Assembly (NCBI GenBank): GCA_019828545.1
Contig: JACVRA010000313.1
Coordinates: forward strand, 229,392 to 293,391
DNA length: 64,000 nt
Reading direction: 5' to 3'
DNA from: Paracamarosporium sp. OC-R06-R3
Lineage: Eukaryota; Ascomycota; Dothideomycetes; Pleosporales; Didymosphaeriaceae
Shown here: positions 45,830-57,533 of the stretch, piece after piece
Layout of the letters: each line of letters opens with the position of its first letter
Numbering within the stretch: the first letter of the stretch is position 1
The notes under the pieces: generated by a model
What the model was told of the DNA's origin: nothing
The model's database searches: none
What the model saw: the letters and a program-made list of their open reading frames with translations, nothing else
Made by a program: the position numbers and the translations under genes

Positions 45830-47265
45830 TGTATTTATAGCGTTAGGGGTGTTAGGTGGTGTAAATATGTAGGGAAAGTGTTATAGACGTGTTGGGGACT
45901 GGATTCGAGATCATTGAGTATGAACAAAATAGCTAGCACGAAAATCATACTGTTTTTCAATATACAGGTGTCTCGTCAATACCCCATACCAAGTCCCTTG
46001 ATGACCGAGCCGGATGCTCAAGCTGCAACGCTGCTTCCTCTCACCCCCGATTGCCGGGCTGCTCTATTAAGATAACGCTTAAGGTCAATGTTCGAACTAA
46101 ACAGCTCTAGTGGATTGGTTGGTGATATCGATTACACACTGGCTGTGCGGGACGTATGTGCTCATCTTTTACTGTTTTTATCCCGTCACTCTTGACTAAG
46201 AAATTAGCGTACATCACCTCGCAATCATAGAATCTACTGGAGCACACGTTAGCTACCCTGTGCAGAGGGAGAAGCAGGATGTGAGTAAGAATCCTTCTAC
46301 TCGAGCGAGAGCGTCTGGCGCGCTTGAATTATGCTATGATGCTGATCCCTTAGCTGCATTAGCTGAACAATTGCAGATTATATGCACTTAATGTGTATCA
46401 GCGAAACAAGCTCCATTACAAGATCATCGGATGTTTATAAGCTTTGTAGCGCCGGGTGGGCCGCTCCATCCCGAGCGGGTTGTGGAGCACGCCAGGATCA
46501 AGATAGATTGGGCGGCGCGAATGTGCGTCAACGACGCTGGAGAATCGTCAGCAGAAATTTATGCGGCATTTTTACGCGCCTCGAGATACGCTTTGTGGAG
46601 CATGATCCCGAACCTTATGCGACGATCTGATGCATGTATATTGGAAGCTCGGCCGAGCATGGTTAACACCGAACGATTGCATGGGTTGCAGGCATGTTGG
46701 AAGCTCGGCCGAGCAGTGTCAACACCAAATGGTTGCACAGATGGGGATGTTTTGCTTTGTTGCTGCGACACGAAGAATATTGAATTTGGAATAATGATGT
46801 GAAAGATAACGCCCAGAATGGCAACACTGAGGAAGATCTCCATGGATACCATCTAAACTGGACTGTAGGAATTTGTTTGATTCACTTCTAAGTTACATTC
46901 TGGGATCTGGCATACTGACTGAGCTCCAGTGTATTGTACAAGTTGCCCGGTCTCCACTAAAACATCTCGGGGTTCATTCGGAGTGGAGTTTCGAGATCGC
47001 TTCCGACACAATATGACGACAACCTCCAAAAGGCAATGCGCGCTGCTACACACTGACTCTATCAGCAATGGCAAACAAAGATCGAAAAGGCTTATAATGA
47101 GGGGTCCGAACCGCGACAAGGAACTACAGCTACACTTTCTTAACAACATTCCATATCAGTCCGTTGCTATCATCACCTCGCCCATTTTCCACGAACACTA
47201 CCTCCTCCGATCCCGCAACCTGTGCGCTAGATATCACAAACGGGAGACTATTTGGTCTCAACAAC
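45830..47265. other. Intergenic stretch upstream of the NRPS-like gene
   Basis: 1.44 kb between mclA and the NRPS-like gene. It is AT-rich and carries a ~57-bp segment (46314-46370) that recurs at 50949-51005, and a direct repeat containing a palindrome (46641-46745). No coding frame is supported. Confidence 0.5.
46641..46745. repeat. Direct repeat with perfect palindrome GCTCGGCCGAGC
   Basis: Two copies of about 47 bp (46641-46686 and 46697-46745) share TTGGAAGCTCGGCCGAGCA and a diverged TCAACACCAAATGGTTGCA tail. The 12-bp palindromes sit at 46647-46658 and 46703-46714, 56 bp apart. The inner TCGGCCGA has inverted CGG/CCG half-sites of the kind bound by Zn(II)2Cys6 proteins. They lie 550-620 bp upstream of the NRPS-like start codon. 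Confidence 0.75.
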
Positions 47266-50200
47266 ATGACTAAAGCCACCAAAGAACAACCGGCGGTACC
47301 TGATTATATCGATGAAGCAGCACAGTTGATACCAAACGACATATGGGCCACAGTTCCACGGTCATCTGCTGGCCTCGACGAAGGATGGATTCATTGGACA
47401 TATACAGATCTTGCGAGAGCCGTGAACAACATGGCGTGGTGGATAGAGAAGAACATCGGTGTTGCTCAATATCAAGGCCAAACAATCAGTTACATGGGGT
47501 CAGTAAGCCGCCTTTCCCCCAACTTGTGCCGTACTGATAGATGTTTTAGCGCGAATGATCTGCGGTACCTTGTCGTCTTTGCTGCAGCTTTGAAGACGGG
47601 ATACTTACCACTTTTCACATCGCCCCGAAACTCCCTGGAAGGACAGAAAGATCTGTTGGAGAAGACAAAGTGCGACATTTTCTTGACCACAACTGAGATG
47701 CAGAGCCAGGTCAAGAACATACAAGAAGAGGTCCCGAGCCTAAAAATATTCGTGGCACCGACGACGAAAGAGCTCATTGATCCGAGCCTAAGTGTCCCGA
47801 AATACGACGGGAAACATAGTCGCGATGAGAATGCTCACAGTCTCATTCTACATACCTCAGGATCTACAGGTAAGGAAACTCTCAATACCGGCGTGGCTTA
47901 ACATCAGACTGACCATATCTTCAGGACTTCCCAAGCCTATATATCTGACCGTTGGAGGTCTTAATTCAATACCCAAGCAAGCATCACTGACTCCAGAAGG
48001 AGACTGCCAACAAATCAGCGAGGTCTTCTTCGCAGATAGGCGTCCAATGCTCGCAACTGTGCCCTTGTTCCACGCAATGGGCATCATTGTCGGACTCCGG
48101 TCCATCATGTGCAAAGGCACAATCGTCAGACTGCCCTCCGAAAAGATGCTCAACGCAGCCCTTATCATCGAAGCAATCAAAACAATAAACCCTACCTCAG
48201 GAATCTTCCCACCGTCGATACTCGAAGACATAGCCTCGACCGACGAAGGCATACAAGCCCTTGGAAAGTTCGAGACTATCTTTTTTGGTGGCGCACCGCT
48301 TGCCACTGCAAGTGGTGACAAGATTTGTCGAGTGACAAAGCTTGTAACAGTCATTGGTAGCACAGAAGGCTTCTTGATTCCTTCTCTGATACCCTCCGAG
48401 CCAGAAGAGTGGAGTTACTTCCACTGGGCATCTGCCGCCGGTGCTGTCATGGAGGCTGCAGACAATGATACATACGAGCTCGTTCTCAAGCCGAAAGACA
48501 CACGGTACCAAACGCTCTTCCACACCTTCCCGGAGCTACAAGAGTGGCGGACCAAGGATCTTTTCAGACAGCATGCCTCCAAGCCATATCTTTGGAAGTA
48601 TAGCGGGAGAAGAGACGATGTCATCGTGCTCAGTAATGGTGAAAAATTCAACCCAGTGTCATCGGAGAAGCTTATTGAATCGCATCCCTGGGTTAGAGGC
48701 GCTCTCGTCGTGGGCCAGGGCAAATTCCAAGTAGGCCTTCTCATAGAACCAGACTGGAGTCGGGTCGACACCGAAGATCCATCAGCTGTGATTGACCAGA
48801 TATGGCCGACCGTCGAACAAGCGAACCGTGAGGCGCCTGCCCATGCGCGCATCTATCCGACTAAAATTGCTACTGCGAGCCGACAGAAACTATTTCATCG
48901 AGCGGCCAAAGGGTCTATCATTCGTCGTCAAACTGTGGCGCTCTTTGACCGTGAGATCGAAGCGCTATATGCCGATGAAGGGTACGACAGCGGTCCAGAC
49001 CAGGAAGCCGACGACGACATGGACTTGACCAGCAAGATCCACGCTTCTTTTGTTCGTACGATACCTTCCTTTACGGATGATATGGGGGATGATGTCGATA
49101 TTTTCAGCCTAGGTGTCGACTCCCTGGATGTCCTCGCTCTGAGTAACGTGCTTAAGAAATCAATCCCTGGTGTGAACGTCACTGCGCCAACGATCTACAG
49201 CAACCCGAGTGTCCAACAGCTAGCTACAGCTCTATCGAACAATGTGGGTAAACACGGACAATCGGTTGCCCCGTTGTCAAGAGAGGAGAAGCTCGATGCG
49301 ATGGTGCGCAAGTACACGAGAGACATGGTCCGTCAGCCTCGCACAACCAATACGCCTGAACGCCCAGCGAAACACACAGTCGTCCTCACAGGCTCTACGG
49401 GAAGTCTCGGAAGCCATATCCTCGAACAACTTCTCAAAAACCCGGACATCGAGAAAGTATACTGCATGAACCGTACATCCTCCGCTGAATCTCGTCAAAA
49501 AGACACCCTCACAAAATACCACGATGCCTCCCTCTCCTTCGACAAAGCAGTCTACCTCACCACCGACTTTAGCCTTCCCAACTTCGGCCTCACGGATACC
49601 ATTTACCAAGAGCTGCTGAACACAGTAACGATATTCATCCACACCGCCTGGTCCGTAGATTTCAACCTCACACTCGAATCCTACGAAGCCACACACATAG
49701 CCGGGACCCGCCGCGCCGCGGACTTCGCCTCTCTCTCCGTGCACAACCCGCCCATCATCTTCATCTCCAGCATCGCCAGCGTCGGAAACTGGGGCTCTGT
49801 CGCTGCGGCCATTACCTCTGTCCCGGAATCAGTGGCCGGTCTTTTCGACACCGCGGTCACGCTTCCGCAGGGCTACGGTGAGAGTAAGCATGTCGCGTCG
49901 CGCATCTTGGCTGTGGCATCTGATCGTCTGGGGATTAGAACGGCGGTTGTGCGCGCAGGACAACTGGCGGGGCCGAGCACTGATGTGCGCGGTGGGGGAG
50001 GGAAAGAATGGAACCGGCATGAGTGGTTTCCCACGCTTGTGCATACGAGCAAGATATTGGGCAAATTGCCGCGAACGTTAGGGGAGGGGAACAGAGTGGA
50101 TTGGGTGAGCATGGACAAAGCGGCTGGGTGTGTGATTGATATTTCGCTGGGTCTGGAGAGGGATGACGAGGGAAGGGAGGAGAGTGGGGATACAAAAGTG

Positions 50201-50524
50201 TTTCATTTGGTCAACCCGAAGGTTACGTCCTGGACGAGGCTGTATCCTGTTATACAGGAGTACTATGCATCCTCTGCCCTTGAGGTCGTGGAATATACCG
50301 ATTGGGTCGAAGAGCTGGAAAAGTTGCCACGCACGAAGGAGAATGCGGAAAGGGTTCCTGGACTCAAGTTGTTGGAGTTCTACCAGAGTTTGAAACCAGG
50401 GACGGGGATGGGGCTTCCGGCATTACAGACGAGGGAGAGTGAGAAGCTTAGTGGGACACTGAAGGGAGCGAGGGAGGTTGACGGGGCGGTTTTAATGAAG
50501 TGGTTGGAACAGTGGAAATTCTAG
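47266..50524 (+). CDS. NRPS-like adenylation-thiolation-reductase (A-T-R) enzyme
   Basis: Likely activates a carboxylic acid as an adenylate, loads it on its own carrier domain and releases it by NAD(P)H reduction, usually to an aldehyde. Three exons (47266-47498, 47550-47869, 47925-50524) encode 1050 aa. The adenylation domain (about 1-490) has LILHTSGSTGLPKPI, a GSTEG motif, WKYSGRRDDVIVLSNGEKF and a late Lys region. The carrier domain has DDVDIFSLGVDSLDVLALS, where the Ser accepts phosphopantetheine. The reductase domain has VVLTGSTGSLGSHILEQLL (NADPH fold), FISSIASVGNWG and YGESKHVASRIL (Tyr/Lys pair). No condensation domain is present. The substrate cannot be told. Confidence 0.9.
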
Positions 50525-51543
50525 ATTTATCTCAGGGGCGATAATGGGTGGATAAATAGACAAAAGTACACAGTTAAAGTTTCTTAGCTAAAAAAGTTCA
50601 AATTCAAAATCGTATGGACTGAAGTAGACATCATAAAAATCGTTCTTTTTTTTTTTTTTACACGAGAATTTCATCGCTGATACTATAAGTAAACTAATGT
50701 CCAAACCGGACTTTTAAATTTCATCCCTGCTGCCTCTTCCAGTTCTCAATTGCCGAGTTCCCCAAGGAAGATCAACCCTAGTTAATACTCGAATCAAGCG
50801 GCCGTGGTGAACAATTTACTGTGCCTTGCTTACTTAGAATGCCTGATCCGACGAACGTGTGTATTCACCTCTATCTTGATTTATTTCTTCGCTTTCGGCT
50901 ACAAAATTACAAGAACTTAGAGTCGATTCGCAACATTAGGAAATTTACTTCTGGCGAGGCTGAATCATGTTGTAGCACTGATTCCTTAGCTGAATTAGCC
51001 GAAAACCCCATAGGTAACTCGCATTTGACGTGTGCTGAGCAGGTAGCTTCCCCCCTTCATGGTCAATTATCTCTTTACTTAATTTGTTGTGTGGGCGTGC
51101 ACGTTCTAACCGTGGTTAGTCTACACGGGATGAATAATCCGTATCGTGGGATTGGTAAACCCGGCACGTGCTTAAGTGGTCAAGCATCGGAGTTAACGAA
51201 GCGGCGCGCAGATTGGACGCTCGGACGCTATGGCGTCGCATTACGTCCGCAACGGGGTGAGTTATCACATTGGCGGCTCAATTTTTGGTCCGCGCGCATC
51301 GTTCAGAGCGCCACAAATATAATAGCTGGTGCGCTTGATTGTAATGTTAAGTATGTTCCTGTCGCTGTTCTCTTCTGCATGAGCTTCACTGTTCTTGCAA
51401 ATCCCCTATACACCTCCAGTACAACAACATAATACCCCCTAAATCAACCAATACTGCTACCTACGATCACACCGTATAAGAATACTCAGCAGATACCTGC
51501 GATTTTCATTCAGGCCATATATTACGTTCTCATAGCCGCAAAC
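50525..51543. other. Intergenic after the NRPS-like gene
   Basis: 1.02 kb with an oligo-T tract at about 50646-50659 and the second copy of the ~57-bp dispersed segment (50949-51005). An open frame of ~200 codons (50821-51432) lacks family resemblance and lies in this repeat-bearing DNA, so I do not call it. Confidence 0.5.
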
Positions 51544-52059
51544 ATGACATCCTACTTCCCACATACCTCCTACGCAGAAGACCAGCCCAGCGCCCACGCC
51601 ATCCTCTACCTCCACGTCGCGCGCGCAGCAGCAATGTCCGGCTCATTCGTCTCTCTTTTCACAGCACCAGCCTCCCTCTTGGTCTCGCGATACCGCCATG
51701 CTACACCCGTCACCTTCTCCACATTGTTCTCCCGCCTCCTCACGCATTCTGGCCGTGGTCTCGTGATCGGCTCTCTTCTGGGTGTCGCGGCGACGTATGG
51801 ACGCATGTTCGGCAGGGAAGACATTGAGTGGCAGGACCGCGCGTGGCGGTTGCAGGAGAACAAGGGCGAAGAAGATACAGATGTTGTGACGTTTGAGGCG
51901 GCGGCTGCGGGCGCTGTTGTTGCGGGGTTGGCAGCGAGAAGCGGAAGATTGGGTGGAATCGCGACGGGGAATGCGGTGTTGGGAGGGACAGGGTTGGGGA
52001 TGGCGACTGGTGTGGGATACATGATATCGACGTTTGCGAGGGGACGGAAACCGGCATGA
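51544..52059 (+). CDS. Small Ala/Gly-rich membrane protein, unknown function
   Basis: A single-exon 171-aa protein. It has hydrophobic Ala/Gly-rich segments: VARAAAMSGSFVSLFTAPAS (about 26-45), SGRGLVIGSLLGVAATYG (about 73-90) and two C-terminal stretches (FEAAAAGAVVAGLAA, LGMATGVGYMISTF) ending in RGRKPA. The spacing of four Gly-rich helices recalls Tim17-type or DUF1757-type fungal proteins, but I cannot confirm either. Convergent with the four-helix protein gene, 103 bp apart. Confidence 0.65.
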   Translation: MTSYFPHTSYAEDQPSAHAILYLHVARAAAMSGSFVSLFTAPASLLVSRYRHATPVTFSTLFSRLLTHSGRGLVIGSLLGVAATYGRMFGREDIEWQDRAWRLQENKGEEDTDVVTFEAAAAGAVVAGLAARSGRLGGIATGNAVLGGTGLGMATGVGYMISTFARGRKPA

Positions 52060-52162
52060 GGGGCATAAATCGTCAATTGCATGTACAGTATCGGTCATTT
52101 CTTCTGCTCTGTATTCGACTTCGAACAGCCGTTCACATGGCTTGGTTCAGAAATTTCCAACC

Positions 52163-52964
52163 CTACTCCTGTGCTTCTAGCCAGGCTGGCGCCTTCCTCT
52201 TCACCCAATGCACAATCGCCATCAGGAAGAACCCGACGTGGATCAGCCCCACTACCACCTCCAAAATGTATCCGTAGATCATGTTGCGCTCATCAGGTGT
52301 CACGCATGTTGCTACCGGACATCCACCTCGCTTAGCGTCGTCCTCGATGACCGGGTTCAGGAACAAGACTGCGCTCCAAAAAGTGATGATCAGAGCGGCG
52401 AACTCGCAAATCGCGAGATACGGCGACGGCAAGCGGGGGAAGCGCGGCTGCAGCTCCGGCGAGGAAGTGGACCTCTGTGCGGGGAAGAGCCACGGGAGGA
52501 GATAGATGAGCAGCGTGGGCTGTGGGTTGCTGAGTGAAATGAACTCGACCGTGTTGACGAATAGGGAGTATGCTACCTTGATACATGTCAGATTGATTAT
52601 CCCACCTTCACTTTTGAATGCTACACTGGGGACTCACCACGCCATACAACTTTCTCACTGGCATGAGATGGTCAAGATTCTTGTCCAGGATGCGCACAAT
52701 GATCAGCACGCCACAATTAAGGATGAAGGCGCACACGCGGAAGAACATCTGTATGACGGCTTCAACCTCGGGATAGCGCTGCCGGTGATTCTGGCATTTG
52801 CAATAGTCCACGGCGCTGGGGTCTCCGAAGTTGGTTCCTCGCGAGGTGATGGTGGTGGTAACTTCGAAGCCGGGCGGCACAAAGCGCTTCCTGGGCGAGC
52901 AGGACTCAGGCGGGAAGAACACACGGTCGTCTTCGTGCCATTGGAAGCGGGAAGCAGCAGACAT
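52163..52964 (-). CDS. MARVEL-like four-helix membrane protein
   Basis: Two exons (52638-52964 and 52576-52163) with a 61-nt intron encode 246 aa. After a soluble N-terminus (MSAASRFQWHEDDRVFFPPE) come four hydrophobic segments: FFRVCAFILNCGVLIIVRIL, VAYSLFVNTVEFISL, ICEFAALIITFWSAVLFL and YILEVVVGLIHVGFFLMAIV. The order, with a short Cys-containing loop (RGGCPVATCVTPDER) before the last, suits the MARVEL-like group of fungal plasma-membrane proteins. The ATG at 52964 is preferred over an in-frame ATG at 53168 because the extra residues look like leader sequence. Precise function unknown. Confidence 0.7.
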
Positions 52965-53954
52965 GTTGGGAGTGTGGTGGTGGTGCTGTTGTAAATGCTC
53001 GAGGACAAGGAACCATTGGGAGCATATGAGAGTGAGAGACCATGTTGTTGAAGGCGCTCGTTTGCGCCAAGACATGGCAGTTAGTGACTCAAGGTCAGAG
53101 TGAGAATGATTGGGAGACGAACTACATGGTGAAAGAGTTGTAGAATAGCCATGTCGAGGTTGTTCCATGCTTAGGCTGAGATTTCAAGAGTGGAATGGAG
53201 ATGAGATCCAGAATAGAGCAGCAAGCGGCCCGGTAATTTGATTTTGTCTCCGACTGCGGGGAAATGCTGGAGTAATAAAATAAAGACCAGATACCTCTAC
53301 AGCCATGACGTATTTGGCACATTACCTTGGGTCTGGTATCTTTACCCTGTAACTCAGACCCTATGTCCCGGCATGTAGTAAGCAGAGCCGTTCTTCATAG
53401 CATTCAGCGTGAATCGCATCTTGATGAGCATCGAAAAGTTCATCGAGGAAACCCGGGCCGAGTTACAACATATACGCGACCACGTACACCACTAGTGTAC
53501 CACGACCTATCGTTGCTGATCCCCACGCTAACCGAAACAGGTCTCAGGTCCCCTGTCATTATGAGCGCTCTAAGCTCCACTGAGTCGAATCGAAGAGGAA
53601 CGCCACCAGGGCAACATAACGTCTATTGGGATGTCGCGTCAATGATTAACAATCAATCTCTGCTGCGACCCACCAACTGGCGCCTGTGTCTTTTATGGTC
53701 TGCACTGCAGTATGCAACAGCTCCACGATGTCGGAATGATGTCTTTTCTACTAGCCTAGCCGCATGTGGTCATAGGTCCCTGTTGGACCGTCGAACAGAG
53801 TGGAGTGCTCACAAATGCATGCATTGAACCTTCATACGTTTATCCAGGAGTAAGGCACGATACTATAAAACCACGCTGTATGGAGCTCAACGAAAGCCGT
53901 CCATAGCTCTTCGTTATCTTAACGCGAACCTTGGCAATAACTTACTTCGCAAAC
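52965..53954. other. Divergent intergenic region before the MFS gene
   Basis: 990 bp between divergent start codons at 52964 and 53955. A plus-strand open frame at 53327-53827 has no recognisable content and is not called. Confidence 0.45.
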
Positions 53955-55503
53955 ATGCATCCAGACACCAAAGATGGGTATTTGCCACGTCCTCGTGGCC
54001 TACGTGAATACATCTTCATCTTCGTCCTCTGCTCCACTCAACTCTTCTGTCAGATTGCACTCGGCTATGTCATCATACCATTGAGCCTAATCAGCGAAAC
54101 TTTCCACCAGACTGGCTACGAACAAGCGGCTGAGATGAACTGGCATGCTGCAGCGTACAGTCTCACTATTGGATCCTTCATCTTGGTAGCTGGACGGCTG
54201 GGAGACATCCATGGTTCGAAAAACGTTCTTGTATTTGGCTGGATATGGTTCGCGACGTGGTCTTTGATTTGCGGCTTCAGCGCTTTCACCAAGTCGGCGA
54301 TATTTTTCGACATCAGCAGAGCGTTCCAGGGCATGGGGCCGTCGCTATTACTTCCTAATGCGCTGGCTGTGGCAGGGCGAACGTACCCTCCTGGGTTAAG
54401 AAAAAGCGTCATATTTTCGCTCATTGCTATGTGCGCGCCCTTGGGGGGTATCATCGGCGGGCTCGCGGGGTCGGCACTTGCCCAATACGTATGGTGGCCC
54501 TGGATCACGTGGATATCCGGAATCGGATGCTTCATCGTTGCTTTCACAGCCTATCTCGTGGTACCCCAAGACCGAACAGAGACTTCGCCTAAAAAGAAGA
54601 TCACATTTGACTGGATCGGTTCTTTCTTTGGTGTCGGCGGACTGCTGTTACTCAACGTTTCCTGGAACCAAGCGCCCATTGACGGATGGTCAACTCCTTA
54701 CGTATATGTTCTCCTGATCATAGGATTTATCTTCCTTGGCATATTCGCTTTGCAAGAAAAGAGAGCCCTGCATCCCATCATGGATATATCCATTTTCAAT
54801 GGACGCGTGGCTGGAATCCTGTTCACCACTGGCCTCAGCTGGACTAGTTTCGGCATCTGGTTCTACTATATCTTCCAATTCCTTCAGCACATACGCGGCA
54901 TATCGAGTCTAGAATCGGCGCTTCAGTTCGGTCCTGGAGCTATTTCCGGCATGATAGCACCCCTTTTTGTGGCTTGGTCGGTGGGGAAGGTTCCAACCCC
55001 ATGGCTGATGGTCTTGTCATCGACGGCATTCTTCTTGGGCACCCTGCTGCTGGCCCTGGCCCCTGTCGAACAGAGTTATTGGTTCAACACGTTCTGGTCC
55101 TTCGTCATTATGGCCTGGGGGTAAGTGGTTCCATGACATCTGATCCCTTTTCAAATCGATGACTAATTGATTCGTTAGAATGGATATTTCCTTCCCTTCA
55201 TCGACTCTGTTCCTTAGTGATGCCGTATCGGTGGAACACCAAGGCATATCCGCGTCGCTTGTTAACACAGTGATCAACTATTCAATCGCTATCGGGCTGG
55301 GTATTGCAGGAACAGTTGAATCTGAAGTGGTTAAGGATACCTCGATTAAGTCAATTCTTGAAGGCTACCGAGCGGCCCAGTGGACTGCTGTAGGTCTATC
55401 CGGTTTGGGGCTGTGCGTTGCTCTATTGTTGGCAGTATTGAATCGTCATAAAGAACCAGACAAGTGTGAAGAGCAACAGGTCTGGAGCGAGGACTCTAAT
55501 TAG
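53955..55503 (+). CDS. MFS transporter, DHA2 (14-TM) drug:H+ antiporter type
   Basis: Plasma-membrane efflux carrier candidate. Two exons (53955-55120, 55179-55503; branch site GACTAAT) encode 496 aa. ATG at 53955 starts MHPDTKDGYLPRPRGLREY, followed by about 14 hydrophobic segments. The MFS loop motif is seen as AGRLGDIHGSKNVLVFG. SRAFQGMGPSLLLPNALAVAGR and APLGGIIGGLAGSAL (motif C-like) are typical of fungal DHA2 proteins. Such transporters often export fungal specialised metabolites or fungicides. It lies convergent with the regulator at 55545-57020, only 41 bp apart, and 3.4 kb from the NRPS-like gene. Substrate unknown. Confidence 0.92.
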
Positions 55504-55544
55504 ATAGAAATATGTTGCTGATGAATTAAAATGGTAGTCGCTCT

Positions 55545-57020
55545 CTAAATCAAAGGGAACAGGATTGAGATGCGTGACTGGAAGAGCGGCTCGATCCAGA
55601 CTACACGACGTAGATAATCCTCGTACTGCTCCGTAGTCTCGATATCGATATTTGACTTGAGACGTGAGATCTGTGAGCAGAAGTAGGCCTGATCTCCTGG
55701 ATTTGTGCTTTCGAGAGCACCCATAGTCAACACCCACACGTGTATCGCAGGGTCTATGTGAGAATGAAACACCATTGCCTTCAGGGATTTCTTGAGCTCT
55801 TCGATCTGGAATGCTGTCATGACCGGATTTATACCAGATCGTCGCCGTAGCTCTGCTAAGTATAAAAGGGCTCCAGCCCTGAGGTAGCAGAGCATACTGG
55901 ACTGACTATCTGGGCAGTCCGTAGAGAGCGGGAGGAATAGAAAAAGTCGAGCGACGGGTTCCACGAGATGATCCATTTTCCAGGGGTCATTTAGTATTGA
56001 GGAGCCTGAGTCGATAGGGAAAACCGTCAAATAATCGCTCAAATCCTGGAGTGATTGGAACGCTTTTAGCAATAGTGGACGATGTTCATCATCTAGGGAG
56101 TTGATGAGGTTAAACAGAGGGTTTCTAAGATTTGTATAGGTCAAGGCTGACAGCGGCATTGTCAAAGGTGCCAGGGAGGATGGGGTCACGCCGAAGGCGT
56201 ACGAGCCGACGGAATCGATGCTACCCTTGGGTCAGAAAAGCAGATTCCAGTTATATTGCCATAGCACGTACGATTGATAAAGGCGCATGAAACCTTCGTT
56301 ACGTTGCGTAATGTCGCCTGATCGCGAAGTCATGATATTGCCAATGGCGGCCATGTGCATAGCCCAAGTCTTCGCTTCGTTGTGGAGATGCGCATAGCAT
56401 GCAAACATAAGGATGGCACACAGATAGCCTTCGGCAACAGATTGAGAAACATCCTCCAAACGCTCTCTAGCTATCGTTAGCGCCTGTGTGTGTTTACTGA
56501 TCGCCACCCGCTGCAATTTTTGATAGATTTCAGGCTGCCAATGGTACAAGTGGGTTGCGCAACATGCAAGCATCTGGTAGAAGGCAGCAGGATGGTGAAT
56601 GCAAGCCGGATACCATTTGTCCCTATACAGACGGATATGATTGGGAAGTGCATCAGAAAACACTGTAATATGGTCAGCAAAATTTTAGCAGCTTGAATGT
56701 CTGGAAAAACTACTGTGATGCAACACCCAGCGAGATTCGTCGTCGACGGTTACTAGCGCTGTTGCTGTCGATATCAGCGTCTGTGGAATAGATGAATTTT
56801 CCGATGCTTCAGAGGCTTCAGAGGCTTCTGCAATCGACCCAGGCGAGCTTCCATAGTTTGAATCAGGATACTTGTGGCATGCTCTCCTGGAAAATCCGAT
56901 ATCTTTCATAATATGCCGCCGCATTAAAGTCCTTTGGGCTGCCGTAGGACGGCGCGTGGTAGGCGATGTCGTAACAAAAGCCCATCGCCCCTGGTCCGAT
57001 GCATGCTCTCGCGATACCAT
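55545..57020 (-). CDS. Fungal-specific transcription factor-like protein (Fungal_trans_2 type)
   Basis: Three exons (56714-57020, 56272-56662, 55545-56220) encode 457 aa. Near the N-terminus is FVTTSPTTRRPTAAQRTLMRRHIMKDIGFSRR, a pattern that opens many Fungal_trans_2-type proteins (an F..T.P, then R.HVMK...RR). The region from DALPNHIRLYRDKWYPACIH to LYQSYVLWQYN and the C-terminal PLSALTYTNLRNPLFNLIN block fit the helical regulatory domain that usually follows a Zn2Cys6 cluster. I see no zinc cluster. Adjacent, convergent MFS gene. It may regulate it, but that is inference. Confidence 0.72.
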
Positions 57021-57533
57021 TGGTCAGAAGCTGAGCGTCGATCGGCAATGCTCAAGCGGTATTATGCGGAGTACACTCGATAGATTTGCAGTGGCAGGGT
57101 GCGCAGATGCTGAAGGAAGTTTGATTATTAATATGGTTTGATGTCATAGTGAGACCATCCCTAACGGAGCTAGTCTCTCCTGCTCTGTACTTCGTGCATC
57201 TGCGCTCCAATAACCAACGATTGAGCGCCAGCAAATTTCCTCCTGTATGTGACACACCTGTAAGAAACCATTGTCGCTTTGTGCGCACATGACGATCGGG
57301 AGTTTTGGGAATGTACTAAGCACGAAATGCCATCCCCAACGCTGGCGACACGGCACAACTTCTCCGTCCATCCCATTGGGCATAGATCCCGTAACTTTCA
57401 CGCAAGATTAGGCGGTGTTAATATCACATGCCTGACTCCCTGGGCTATCACGCGGCATTCCATAAGAAGTCAAATGTCCATCAATCTGTGTAGCATGTTT
57501 TTGTTGGTAAGCTTTCTATGCTACGACCCTAAG
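57021..57533. other. Intergenic, regulator promoter
   Basis: 513 bp between the start of the regulator and the 3' end of the DUF6594 gene. Open frames at 57144-57401 do not look coding. Confidence 0.45.

Noticed and set aside
50821..51432. 203-codon frame downstream of the NRPS-like gene
   Set aside because: No family resemblance, and it overlaps the dispersed ~57-bp repeat. I also looked for transposase motifs here and saw none.
53327..53827. 166-codon frame upstream of the MFS gene
   Set aside because: No domain, signal or splice support; it sits in the divergent promoter region.
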